Origin: Gamarada debralockiae
Lineage: Eukaryota; Ascomycota; Leotiomycetes; Helotiales; Hyphodiscaceae
Length of the DNA: 39,090 nucleotides
Assembly: GCA_002803225.1 (NCBI GenBank)
Contig: NXFV01001500.1
Span: forward strand, 1-39,090
Reading direction: 5' to 3'
Part shown: one piece after another, positions 21,984 through 31,378 of the stretch
How positions within the stretch are numbered: position 1 is the first letter of the stretch
Layout of the letters: each line of letters starts with the position of its first letter
Translations under genes and position numbers: made by a program
Notes under the pieces: model-generated
Told to the model about the DNA's origin: nothing
The model's database searches: none
What the model saw: only the letters and a program-made list of their open reading frames with translations

Positions 21984-22556
21984 TCAAGTGCCCATATCCT
22001 GATCACCATCTCGATCCACCATCCCATCCGCTCCCCAATTCTCATTCACATCCTCCAAAAATGTCCTCGCCTTCTCCCACAACTCTGCTTCATTATCTCT
22101 CCCCACCTTCCCACTCCTACTATTCAACCACCCAATATCCAGCTTACCCGTCCCACCCTCGAGATCTTTCTCCTGCTTCCCATCACCCCTAATCTTCGGC
22201 TCCTGTGCGTCCTTCACCTTTGTCTCGATTATGATATCCGCTTCCTCCAAGCCCCATATTTGCCTCTTTAATCCGACATCGACGGATTGGAGGGTAGAGA
22301 GGTAGGTGTCGGTTGCTGTCTGGAAAGCTTTCTTGCGGTCAGCAATGGGTTGATTGGATTCTTGAGAGGAGGCAAGGATTTGGAGGGCGAGGCCTGCGGA
22401 TCTGAGGAGTTGGGTGATGCTCTGGAAGTGAATTAGCATGGAGACATGGCTGAGGAGGGGTTGGCGCACTTTGTCTATGTCATTTAGTTGCTGGATGCGC
22501 TCTGCTTTCGTGAAAGGCACAAAGGATGCATCCTGAGCTGATGCTGGCGAAGGCAT
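21984..22556 (-). CDS. med11: Mediator subunit 11
   Basis: 174 aa in two exons (22556-22470 and 22421-21984) with a 48-nt phase-0 intron. The conserved block FTKAERIQQLNDIDK joined to SITQLLRSAGLALQIL is the Med11 helix signature: Med11 forms a four-helix bundle with Med22 in the Mediator head, contacting Pol II pre-initiation factors. The C-terminal part is less conserved and acidic at its end (DRDGDQDMGT). I chose the ATG at 22556, just before the conserved block. An in-frame ATG at 22664 would add 36 residues of unlikely sequence. It is divergent from TAF5, another general transcription factor subunit. Confidence 0.82.
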   Translation of the reverse strand: MPSPASAQDASFVPFTKAERIQQLNDIDKVRQPLLSHVSMLIHFQSITQLLRSAGLALQILASSQESNQPIADRKKAFQTATDTYLSTLQSVDVGLKRQIWGLEEADIIIETKVKDAQEPKIRGDGKQEKDLEGGTGKLDIGWLNSRSGKVGRDNEAELWEKARTFLEDVNENWGADGMVDRDGDQDMGT

Positions 22557-22912
22557 TGTTCTGGCTGATCTGCTGAGGAACTTGGTGCGCAACAGATTTG
22601 AGTTGTTTGAAGTAGATGAATGAATGAATTGGCGTGTGGGGAAAAGAGGGAGAGTTTCATCCAAACGCAGGTAGTGCGACTCTGCGGGAAGCCTGCATTA
22701 GCGTGGTCGTAGCTCACGTTGAAACATTTCACGCGCCTCATCTCCAACTTTCTATCAAAAATAATCAAAATTTCGACACGTGCGATATTCACCATCTCGG
22801 CATATCTACCACACCATATCAAGCACCATATTAGGAAACCAGGGGATGGGAAGCGACTTCTGCGTTTGGTGAATGAGGCTGAGGAGTGAAGCTTGACGAT
22901 AGACCTGCCATC
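22557..22912. promoter_or_regulatory. divergent promoter, Med11 / TAF5
   Basis: 356 bp between the two start codons, both for general Pol II machinery. No clear TATA box seen. Confidence 0.45.
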
Positions 22913-25900
22913 ATGTCGAATCACCAACCTCCGAGTGCGGGAGCTGGACCGCCCAGTGCTGGAATGGGAATGCAGCATGGTCAGGGTGGACCTCCACCTC
23001 CAGCCCAGAATATGTCGCAGCAGAATCTGAACCAGATTGTAAGAGCCCCTGATTTCACGTGTCCTGCTTTGTAGAAATGTATGCCTTGGATCGACCCTAC
23101 CCCCCGAATTTGGAATCGTTCATTGCAAGTAAGCAGTTGAGAACGGATAGAGGCATGGAGCTGGAGCTACAATCCCTCAATTTACCTGAACCTTTGAGAC
23201 CGGATGAAAGCCTTTCAAGATTGAATCGTTCATTGTAAATGAGCGGTTGAGGCAAGAACGGCCCAGCTGAAGTGGATTGCCCATTGGATATGGTCAGAGC
23301 ATTACTTTCGAGGGATTTGGGCAGGAAATATCTGAGACAGTTGCCCAGTGGTCATGTCACTCGTTCATTAGTTTTGAATCATTCATCTGCATCTCCACTT
23401 CCGACACCACCTGCTTCTCCGCCACCGCGGCTGAAGAGTGTGCAAGAAGCTCGTACGCGAATCCCTCAATCTTGCTGAATGATTGAATCGTTCATCTCGC
23501 TCGAAAGATTGGGAGAGCCAACACCAGTGAGACTGGAAGTACTTCACTTCAATGCATCCTCTTGCCCGCCGTTTCCAGTCATTCACATGATCCGAGCGAT
23601 TCACTTCTTCCCAGAAATTACGTCTCCTTCAAGTTCCTCTCTTTCGTCTAACCGCCATCTCAAATCACTCCCTACTTTTGAGTGATCACGTTCTTCGTCC
23701 TCATCCTCATCCACTAACCATTCACAATGTCTCAACGATCATCTTCAAAGGCACCTGCTAACCCTATCAACAATCAGGTGATAGAATACCTCCTTAAAAA
23801 GGGTTATAATCGCACTGAGCAGATGCTCCGACTCGAATCTTCCAACGTCGACAGAGAAGGAAAACCGATTCAAGAGCGTGTTGAGGATCTCGGTACCGCC
23901 AAATACTCGAGAGGATTCAGACTTCTGAGCGCATGGATCGACCAAAATCTCGACATTTACAAGGTGAGTGAGAATCACTCAATTCTAATCAGCAAATGCG
24001 CATCCAATCACTCAATTTCATTCAGTGAATGAAATGTGAATCGTTCATTGCTGATGAACAAATGAGACGCGAAGCGCTCAACCCACTTCAGTGAATGAGC
24101 TGACATTGTCTAGTATGAATTGAGTCGCCTTCTATGGCCAGTCTTCGTCTATTCTTATCTCGACATGGTCGTCAATGGTTTCTCCATCGACGCACAAAAG
24201 TTCTTCCATGATTTCAGCACGCAATTCGAAAAAGTCCATGCAGACGAACTTCGGACATTCGAAACCGTCACGCTTCCGCAGCAAGTCTTCGAAAATTCCA
24301 TCACCACACTCTACCGATCCTCTAAATATCGCATCCCACTCAACACCCACGTCTACTTCAATCTCGTGTCCTTTCTCGAATCCAACGGCAAGATAGGAGG
24401 AACTGTCATAATTTACATACTTCAGACCTATTGCGAGATACGCGCCACAACCCAAGGCCCTCTCGATCAATACAGCTTCGAGGCAATCATCAAACAAGCC
24501 AACGGCATGGAGGACGAGGAGCCTGACTTTCAAGAAGGAATTCCGGGAGCCTTTACTGGAGTAAGCAACAAAGATATCATGGATAACAACGCGGTCCTGA
24601 AGCTCGGTATGATGGCTATGGAACCAGATTTGGCACAGGATGTTCGCGCTGCGCTCGAAGATGAGGACATGCAACATCCGCCTGAGCTCGGCAAAATTTC
24701 ATTGGTCGAAGAGTTTGATCGCACAATCAAACGCGAAGATAGTGTCGACGGCCCCAGCAGAACCGAAATCCCACTACCACCTTCACGCGCTCGGGATGTC
24801 ATCATGGAGGTCCAGAAAATTAAGGAAAACAGAGACCGATTCAAGATTGAGGGCCGCACTGGCGGTATTGGTCCTGCGATTTCTGTGTGCATGTTCACCT
24901 TCCATAACACCCTCGACGGGTAAGTAATTTACGCTCACAACGAAGAGCCCTGCTGACATCGTCCAGACTCACATGCATTGAATTCTCTGACGATACGAAC
25001 CTGGTTGCTGTTGGTACTGAAGATTCAACTGTTCGCGTTTGGCACCTTCACGGCGATCCTCTCCCATCCGTTGTACCCTCCGACAACACGCCATCTGCCT
25101 CTCGCCGCCTCATCGGCCACTCTGCTCCCGTTTACAGTGTTTCCTTCTCCCCATCGATTGCGGGTCCCGACAACGCAGACGCGTCCGTTCCGTCCACCGC
25201 ACCAAGACTCCTCCTTTCCTGCTCCTCGGACAAAACGATCCGCCTCTGGTCTCTCGAAACATGGACCTGTCTCGTCGTCTACAAAGGTCACGAAGGGCCT
25301 GTCTGGAATGTACGCTGGGGACCTTTCGGACACTACTTTGCATCATGCGGGTGGGATAAGACAGTTCGCGTCTGGGGCCAAGATCACATCTCCTATCTTC
25401 GCATGATGGTCGGCCACGACTCGAACGTCAATCAAATCGCTTGGCACCCAAACGGCGCATACGTTTTCTCTGCCAGCGACGGGCCGGACAAGACTGTTCG
25501 CATGTGGTCGTTTGTCAGCGGCGAATGTGTCCGTGTCTTTTCTGGTCACAGCGAGTTCATCAGCGCTCTTGAATGCAGCCCCGATGGAAAGAAACTTGCA
25601 TCGGCCGATGGTAGCGGAACCATCATCCTGTGGGACTTGGCTACAGGAGACCTTATTAAGCGCTGCAGAGGTCACGGCAAAGGCGGAGTTTGGTCACTTT
25701 CTTTCAGTGTCGAATCTACCGTCCTGGTCTCCGGAGGTGCAGATGGTACAGTGCGACTCTGGGATGTCGAGGTTCGTACTGATGCGCAAAAGAGTGCAGA
25801 TGGCGAGGTTATTGGTACCGGTGGACAAGTCGATGCTTCGAGAATCAATGGTGCCACGGCTGGAAGCCAGGCGAATGCACCGGCTGGGGTCGGTGGAAAG

Positions 25901-26029
25901 AAGAAAGGCAAGGACACTATGATTACTCCTGATCAGATCAGTGCTTTTCCTACGAAGAAATCTCCCGTCTATAAAGTCAAGTTTACTAGGATGAACTTGG
26001 TCATGGCTGGTGGTTGTTACCTGCCTTGA
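22913..26029 (+). CDS. taf5: TFIID/SAGA subunit TAF5 (WD40)
   Basis: 726 aa in four exons: 22913-23038, 23778-23963, 24114-24919, 24967-26029. A Gly/Pro/Gln-rich start leads to a LisH segment ([20 protein letters not shown], about 41-62), the TAF5 NTD2 helical domain (about 105-240, with [15 protein letters not shown]), an acidic linker, and a six-bladed WD40 propeller (about 373-726; strand ends VRVWHL, IRLWSL, VRVWGQ, VRMWSF, IILWDL, VRLWDV). The C-terminus VMAGGCYLP is typical. TAF5 scaffolds TFIID, and in many fungi also SAGA. Introns 1 and 2 (739 and 150 nt) are far longer than intron 3 (47 nt) and packed with 25-nt hairpin repeats. A second ATG at 23727 reads in frame into exon 2 and could give an alternative N-terminus. 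Confidence 0.93.
23114..23687 (+). repeat. 25-nt 9-7-9 hairpin repeats in TAF5 intron 1
   Basis: Eight units of a 9-nt arm, 7-nt loop and 9-nt arm: 23114-23138, 23171-23195, 23224-23248, 23359-23383, 23460-23484, 23486-23510, 23577-23601, 23663-23687. Left arms resemble AATCGTTCA and right arms TGAGCGATT. Six to eight of nine pairs usually form if G-U is allowed; the unit at 23224 forms all nine. The unit at 23171 is weak (about five). Confidence 0.7.
23973..24104 (+). repeat. 33-nt x 4 tandem array of the hairpin unit in TAF5 intron 2
   Basis: Hairpin units start at 23973, 24006, 24039 and 24072, an exact 33-nt period (25-nt unit plus 8-nt spacer). The array fills the intron except for 9 nt at each end. 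The last spacer contains the likely branch site GCTGAC (24099-24104). Units have diverged by many substitutions but by no indel. Confidence 0.8.
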
Positions 26030-26035
26030 AAGGCG

Positions 26036-26227
26036 GTTCGTTCATTGATTTTCAGCGATTGGGACAGGGGTGGGGCGTGTATCATACCGGTCATGGGCGA
26101 AATGGCTCTTTACTGCAGAGCATGGCTTAGAAACCAATCGCTCATTACATCTCAGCGATTCCCTCCAGCGCATGCGTCGTGAATATCCGGTTGTTGGATG
26201 CCAAACGTTCAAAGCGAATGAACAAGC
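26036..26227 (+). repeat. same hairpin repeat in the TAF5 3' flank
   Basis: Units with the same 9-7-9 geometry at 26036-26060 and 26136-26160 (AATCGCTCA paired with TCAGCGATT, eight of nine). A weaker one lies at 26203-26227. The first begins 7 nt after the stop codon. Confidence 0.65.
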
Positions 26228-26329
26228 CTGACTCCCAAGTACCAGCCATATTAGGTAGAGTAGATTCCCCTTCACTCCTTTCGAAATAGTTAACACCCCC
26301 TTTGCCCCCTCAAGCGTCAAGATCAAGGT

Positions 26330-26828
26330 TCACGTAATAGATGCCTCTGTCTTCAACGACTCCACGTTTAACATCAAATCCTTTCCCCTTAGTTTACATG
26401 CAATAACTGCCACATCGCCTTTCACATTCTTATCCTCTTTAAGCCTAATTGCAGGATCATTGATCTCTACTGTCTGTAAAGTCTCATTCTTCAACCATAA
26501 TGACTCTCTTGATAGAGGCAAAACAGCCAGCTTCTAGAAATCGGAGAACGGCCTTGCAACCAACCCAACGAGCGCCCACAAACCGCATCTTTATAAAATC
26601 TTTCCATCTTGCCCTGTACGTATGTGTCAGCGGCTCGTATTCGGCTGCGCTACCATCGAAGAAGACTTCGGCCTGAAAAAGGGGCTTGCTCGTAGCGCCG
26701 TAAAGCTTCTTTGCGGGATTCTCTGCAGACGTAAAGAGCGGATGGACGTTGGGCTCTGACGACGTGACCTTCCCCCAGCCTATGCTTCTTGTGGTATTAT
26801 CAGCCAACTCCTCTCTTGTGCATCGCAT
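26330..26828 (-). pseudogene. unrecognised ORF remnant beside repeat R2
   Basis: A 114-codon frame (26828-26484) with FTSAENPAKKLYGATSKPLFQ and FFDGSAAEYEPLTHTYRARWKDF continues, after a frame change near 26510, in a second frame to 26330 (NETLQTVEINDPAIRLKED). It reads like real protein but I recognise no domain. Its 5' end lies at the edge of repeat R2, so it may belong to the same element family. Confidence 0.35.
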
Positions 26829-27240
26829 TCGGTTAGTAAGCTTGCCTCTCTTGCTCAGGCGCCAATCACCCTCGGCTCACCCTCGGCTCAGCCAGCTCAC
26901 CTGAGCACCCTGAGCAGCGCCCGGAGTTCCCTGAGCAGGCCCCTGAGCATCTTGAGCATCTCATCATGCGATTTTGCCTTCCTCTTTCTTAGCTAATCAC
27001 ACTTAGTCTGACCCAACGTTCTCTCATCAAGTTCGTCAAGTTTTGATGACAATGCTCATAGAGCCTAAATGAGCACCTAGGGATCCCAAAGTGGACACCT
27101 TCCAAATATACTTAGTACTTTGTCTAAGTTGTACATTAGTTTAACATGGATGCCCCTATGGGCTGTACTGCCCCGTACTGCCCTTCCCTCTATAAATTCC
27201 TTCCTTCTACTCCGTAACAGCCTTGAATACCCCCCTTCTT
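26793..27240 (+). repeat. dispersed repeat R2, copy A
   Basis: Direct repeat of 30879-31378. Shared landmarks are GGTATTATCAGYCAACTC at the left end, CTAATYACACTTAGTCTGAC in the middle, and CTCTATAAATTCCTTCCTT near the right end. Copy A is GC-richer and has extra GAGCAYCYTGAGCA-type tandem words at 26895-26960. It directly precedes the DUF3435-like remnant, so it is probably that element's upstream region. Confidence 0.7.
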
Positions 27241-27346
27241 CAATCCTATCCTTCGACAGGCTCTATAAGCTCTTTATCTTAGAATTTATTTTATCAAATT
27301 TATTCTATCTACTTTTCCACGAAAGTTATTATTTCACTGTCTTCAA

Positions 27347-27733
27347 TGCCAAAAAAGGAATCACCTAGGGACTTCTTCGCACGATCCCGCGGCAAAGGTT
27401 CTGTGATCAAGTCAGACATTATCAATGGACAAGAAGTAAAGAAAAAGCTTCAGCCAGGAATAGAGAAGAACTATACTCGTGCCTTAGTATGATGAGATTA
27501 GTAAAGTCTATTCATGGAAACTTATAGTATAGTCTGTCTAACACTTATTTCTTTTCTTGCGCAGGTTTGAACTTGAATATCCTGGTGTTACTCCGAACGA
27601 TATAGAGACAGAGAAAGATTAGGCTAGATGTATTGTATGTAGTATTATAAGTATCTATGGTGATGGGATTGCGGCATTGGGCTCTCTTGTCCGCTCCTGG
27701 AAGGGCCTTACTGCAGGTTGGCAGTGCGCGAAG
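27347..27733 (+). pseudogene. decayed DUF3435/FluG-like (tyrosine recombinase-related) N-terminus
   Basis: From the ATG at 27347 the frame reads MPKKESPRDFFARSRGKG.. to KKLQPGIEKNYTRALV. After a broken stretch come FELEYPGVTPNDIETEKD (about 27568) and IAALGSLVRSWKGLTAGWQ (about 27670). This order (YxRALVxxDEF, then PGxxPxDIxTxK, then SWKGLTAGWQ) is what I know from the N-terminus of fungal DUF3435/FluG-type proteins, which include tyrosine recombinases of large mobile elements. Stops and frame changes separate the blocks, and the gene is cut at 27733 by an LTR. Family assignment is from memory. Confidence 0.5.
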
Positions 27734-28015
27734 TGTAATAGAAGCCGAGGCATAAGTCAGGAGACCCTAAAGGGTAGTGCGGCCGTAAGGATAGGGACGT
27801 CCGTAAGCTCGGCTACAAAAGCTTAGCGATGAGCTAGACTTGTATATATACGAGCTCTATAAAGTATAGAGCTTGGGAGCTCAAACTTGAGTCTCACAAC
27901 AGACGAGCGTATAAGTACTCCAAAATACATTACCATATACTCTTTCCCTGAACTACTACTCCTCTGACGTACTGTGATTCCTCCTATTGCCCTCTAGCTA
28001 TCCGTAGCTATTACA
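27734..28015. mobile_element. LTR-like element
   Basis: 282 bp bounded by an 8-bp inverted repeat, TGTAATAG..CTATTACA. Inside are TATATATA and TATAAAG boxes and a promoter-like arrangement typical of LTRs. No clear target-site duplication (CGAAG on the left, GAATG on the right). It sits exactly between the recombinase remnant and repeat R1. No retroelement genes. Confidence 0.5.
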
Positions 28016-28016
28016 G

Positions 28017-28121
28017 AATGACTATAACTTGTATAGTTTTGATTTTATTATCGCCCTTATAGAGAACGTGTTATCTGGCCTTTAGAAACATTATTAAGTA
28101 TCTCTAAAGAAGTAGTAATGC
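28017..28121 (+). repeat. dispersed repeat R1, copy A (RIP-like)
   Basis: About 105 nt homologous to 30575-30681 in the same orientation. Differences are mostly G-to-A and C-to-T in this copy (for example GTTGCTAAGCATCTCC there, ATTATTAAGTATCTCT here). Confidence 0.65.
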
Positions 28122-28365
28122 TATATAAATATATCTAATGTCTCAAATGCAAATGTATTAAGTAACAGTTAGGTGTAGTTTAGGGTTAATAACAGTAGTA
28201 AAGCAGAGAATCGCTAAACTTTCTGATTTAGAACATAAGATCCTATAATATTATATAGAATAGTAGAAGTCATTATCCCTCGTTATTACCTACTGGCCTT
28301 TAGACTTAGAAGGAATCATCTTAACAGGAACCACCTAGTTACGATAAGACCGCCTCCTACATATA

Positions 28366-29574
28366 TTATGGCTTATAAGCCTGCCAATTCGCACCGCTCC
28401 GAGTAGTATCTCTCTCATCATGTTCAAACCTTCCATTTCCAGAACCAGGAGAGCCCAATGCAGGACTACCCGTAGCCGTGACGCCCGAAAGTTCTGATAT
28501 CCTATTTGAGCTCCTGTTCTGCTGTTGGGGAGGTGACTCCGGTACACTTCTGATCCCTAGCCCTTGTTCAGTACCAATTTCGACAGGGTGGTGCGTAGTA
28601 CTTGTGCTGATCTCGTGAAATTGATTGCCTTGGTATTGTTGGTATTGTTGATTGGAGTGAAGATAGGCTTGGCGTGGGTCGTACGCCTGTTGTGGTGGTG
28701 GTGAATAGTAAGGGTCCTGGTGGTGAGAGCATTGTTGTGGAGGTGGAGCACCAGGTGATTGCTGATGTTTGTATAGAGGAGGACCTGGTGTGCCGGCTGC
28801 GGTACTTGGAGTCATGGGTTTCCCGTAACCATAGAAGTCTTCTGTCTTCGGATAGCCCCCAGGTCCAGGTGGTTGTATTTCAGATGTTGTTTGTGTTGCA
28901 GAGCCAGCGCGTGAACGTTTTGAGCGCCGGCGCCAGCAGAGGGCTAAGAGGAGAAGAGCAAGAACTATGACACCACCTACAGCTCCCCCTGCTATAGCGG
29001 GTATGAGAGGACTTGTCTTTGCAGGTGGTTGGGAGCTGCCTGTTGGCAGAGTATTTGAAGTTCTGGCCGCACTAACGCTAGCTGATATTATGGTCTGAGT
29101 ACCTCCAATAGTTGTTGTAATCAGCCCGAACGTTGTCGCAGCCTCTGAACTTGTTGTAGCGGAACTGACTGATGAAGCAGAGACACCTGGGCAGTTTGGC
29201 TCAGGGACAGTTCCAGGAGCATTCGTCGAGAACATGGCCGGCTTGAGATCCGATTGGGGACACGAGCCAGAGGAACATGGATTGATTGAGCAACATCCCT
29301 GGAACGATGGTGCTGTCTCGAGGCAGGTATACCACAAGCTTCCAGCCGGACACGCAACATAGGGCCAGAACGATGAATCGTTTTCACACGCATCGGGACC
29401 AGCGCCGGCTCCCAAAGAGGCTGCTCGAAGGTCGTTGGATGGGCATCCCACTCCATTGCATGGGTTTGAATTGCAGCAGCCAAGAAACGTCGGATCTTGC
29501 GCTGTACAGGTATACCAGAGCCCGCCCGATTGGCAAGAGCCTTGAAGAGTTGCGTTGCTAGTAATATCGCCCAT
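28366..29574 (-). CDS. membrane protein with two tandem six-Cys modules
   Basis: 402 aa, single exon. Two extracellular modules repeat with a 61-residue period and identical Cys spacing C-x8-C-x9-CC-x4-C-x4-C (Cys 14-44 and 75-105), each with LWYTC, (L/Q)GCC and NPC. A Ser/Thr-rich stalk (130-185), one transmembrane helix (about 190-213), a stop-transfer CWRRRSKR, and a Gly/Pro/Gln/Tyr-rich cytoplasmic tail with YYSPPPQQAYDP follow. This is the plan of a fungal wall sensor or adhesion receptor. I do not know a named family for the module. No signal peptide precedes MGDITSNATLQ, but an overlapping +1 frame from 29591 encodes a good one (MQLYKIWAILLATQLFKALA). R1/R2 repeat copies lie on both sides. 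Confidence 0.72.
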   Translation of the reverse strand: MGDITSNATLQGSCQSGGLWYTCTAQDPTFLGCCNSNPCNGVGCPSNDLRAASLGAGAGPDACENDSSFWPYVACPAGSLWYTCLETAPSFQGCCSINPCSSGSCPQSDLKPAMFSTNAPGTVPEPNCPGVSASSVSSATTSSEAATTFGLITTTIGGTQTIISASVSAARTSNTLPTGSSQPPAKTSPLIPAIAGGAVGGVIVLALLLLALCWRRRSKRSRAGSATQTTSEIQPPGPGGYPKTEDFYGYGKPMTPSTAAGTPGPPLYKHQQSPGAPPPQQCSHHQDPYYSPPPQQAYDPRQAYLHSNQQYQQYQGNQFHEISTSTTHHPVEIGTEQGLGIRSVPESPPQQQNRSSNRISELSGVTATGSPALGSPGSGNGRFEHDERDTTRSGANWQAYKP

Positions 29575-29591
29575 ATTTTATAAAGCTGCAA

Positions 29592-30574
29592 ATGTCCGCG
29601 TACGAGATGTAGCTAATTTTGAAACGGCGGATGGAGAAATACCTGAAACTTAGGTGGGATTTCTTTCTTTACATTAGTGAGAGCACTACCCATTCCGCCT
29701 GCCACTGAGCCGCAAGTGCAAGCCATAGCCTGAAGAAAACCCACACAGAAGCGATAAAAAAAGATAATCGAAGGCAGGGGAGGTTGGTGGTAGGTGGGAC
29801 CGGGAAGGAAGTCTCAAAAACTGGGAAGAAAAGCTTTCGCCGCGCTGATTCCAAATAAGAGCTGCAGCCACAGAAGCCACACAGTATATGTAACCAAAAG
29901 AAAGATGCAAATATTTCTTTTTAATAGAGAAACGTCGAATCTAGCACACTTGTGTCACTGTTTCACAGAAGAGCCTAAAACAGCCTGGATCCCAGAAGCA
30001 AGGTGTAATTATTTTTCAGTTCAAAAATCGTGAAGATAGTCTTAAGAACACGACTAAATGGCTTCAATCGATGGGGCTACACAGAATTGAAGGCACACAA
30101 AAGTTGGTAGAACGGGACGAGGCTTGAAGGATTTCTGCACTGACACGAAGATGGACTGTGCACTAAGCCATATCCTGCTTAACGTGGGGTCGAAAATCTT
30201 CCCTCTCTTTCCAAGCAGGGAGCTGGGCCTAGCCGAGCCAAACAGCCTCGCTATCCAACATATATTTCCATTTGTAATTCGAGATGTGCATAAGAACATC
30301 TAAAATGGAGTGGATGCCTGAGACTTAGGTGGATTAACCCCAGGCAGTTTGATGACTTATAGGAGCCGAAGCCGACCCTCCTCCAAGCATGTCTGAGGCC
30401 CAACACACCGGAAAGTCTCAGTGTCTCGCCAATCACGCCTTTCTAAGCATTTCCAATCAAATTTGACAGGTATCATTTCCAATAAGCCTCTTGTTAATTT
30501 TAATGCTCCTCATATTATTATTACAATGGAGTGGCGTAGATGAGATATGCGTATTGTTGAAAGGGAGGGGCCAA
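29592..30574. other. gene-free stretch
   Basis: Upstream region of the Cys-rich gene, then sequence without recognisable coding content. Confidence 0.4.
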
Positions 30575-30681
30575 AATGACCTGTAACTTGTATGGTTTTG
30601 ATTTTTGTTGGCGCCCTTGCAAAGAGCCTTTTATCTGGCTCTTAGAAACGTTGCTAAGCATCTCCGAAAAAGTGGTAATGC
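30575..30681 (+). repeat. dispersed repeat R1, copy B
   Basis: Less mutated partner of 28017-28121 in direct orientation; see that entry for the direction of change. Confidence 0.65.
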
Positions 30682-30878
30682 CAAATATTTAGTCAAGTCC
30701 CTCACAAAGAGTCACTTCGCTGTCATGGCGAATCCGTCGTATGTGTGACGAAAGCTGCGCAAACAGAGAGACGCAACTTGTAGGGCTACAAGGTAAACCA
30801 TACCATACAAAAAATCGAACTAGATCAGAGATATCACATAAGCAGTCCCGAGTGCTGTAGATCCAGTAATCTTTATAG

Positions 30879-31378
30879 GGTATTATCAGTCAACTCTTTC
30901 TCTCTTGCACTTTGTATTCGGTGAGTTATCATGCCGCTCTTCAACCACCCCTCGGCTTATGCTAGTTCACCTGAGTACCCTAAGTATCTTATCATGTAAA
31001 TTCGCTTCCCATTTCTCAGCTAATTACACTTAGTCTGACATAGTGTTTCCTTATATTAAATTTATTAGGTTTTAATAATTCTACTTATAAAGCCCAAATG
31101 TCGGATGGGGAGAAAAGTCTGTAGAATAGAATCTAAGGTAGGAGGAGACTAAATACATTGGGAAATGAGGCGTGGAGCCAAAAATAGGTGCCTTACGCAG
31201 TAGTTCATCTGACACCAAACAAGCTCCTAACCATCCTAAAGCAGATACTTCCTAAAATATACCTACTACTTATCTAAGTTATAAGCTAGTTCAATATGGG
31301 TACTCTTAAGAAGGCTACCCTTCTCTTTATAAATTTCTTTCTTTTGATTTATAACTATCTTAAATACCCTTTTCTTTT
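30879..31378 (+). repeat. dispersed repeat R2, copy B (RIP-like)
   Basis: Partner of 26793-27240. This copy carries T/A where copy A has C/G (CTAATTACACTTAGTCTGACATAG against CTAATCACACTTAGTCTGACCCAA, both shortened in meaning by flanks) and has about 130 nt of extra sequence near 31100-31230. The recombinase-like ORF that follows copy A is absent here. Confidence 0.7.

Noticed and set aside
22556..22664. Upstream in-frame start for Med11
   Set aside because: Adds 36 residues of non-conserved sequence; the start at 22556 sits directly before the conserved block.
24132..24677. 181-codon minus-strand ORF
   Set aside because: Shadow of TAF5 exon 3.
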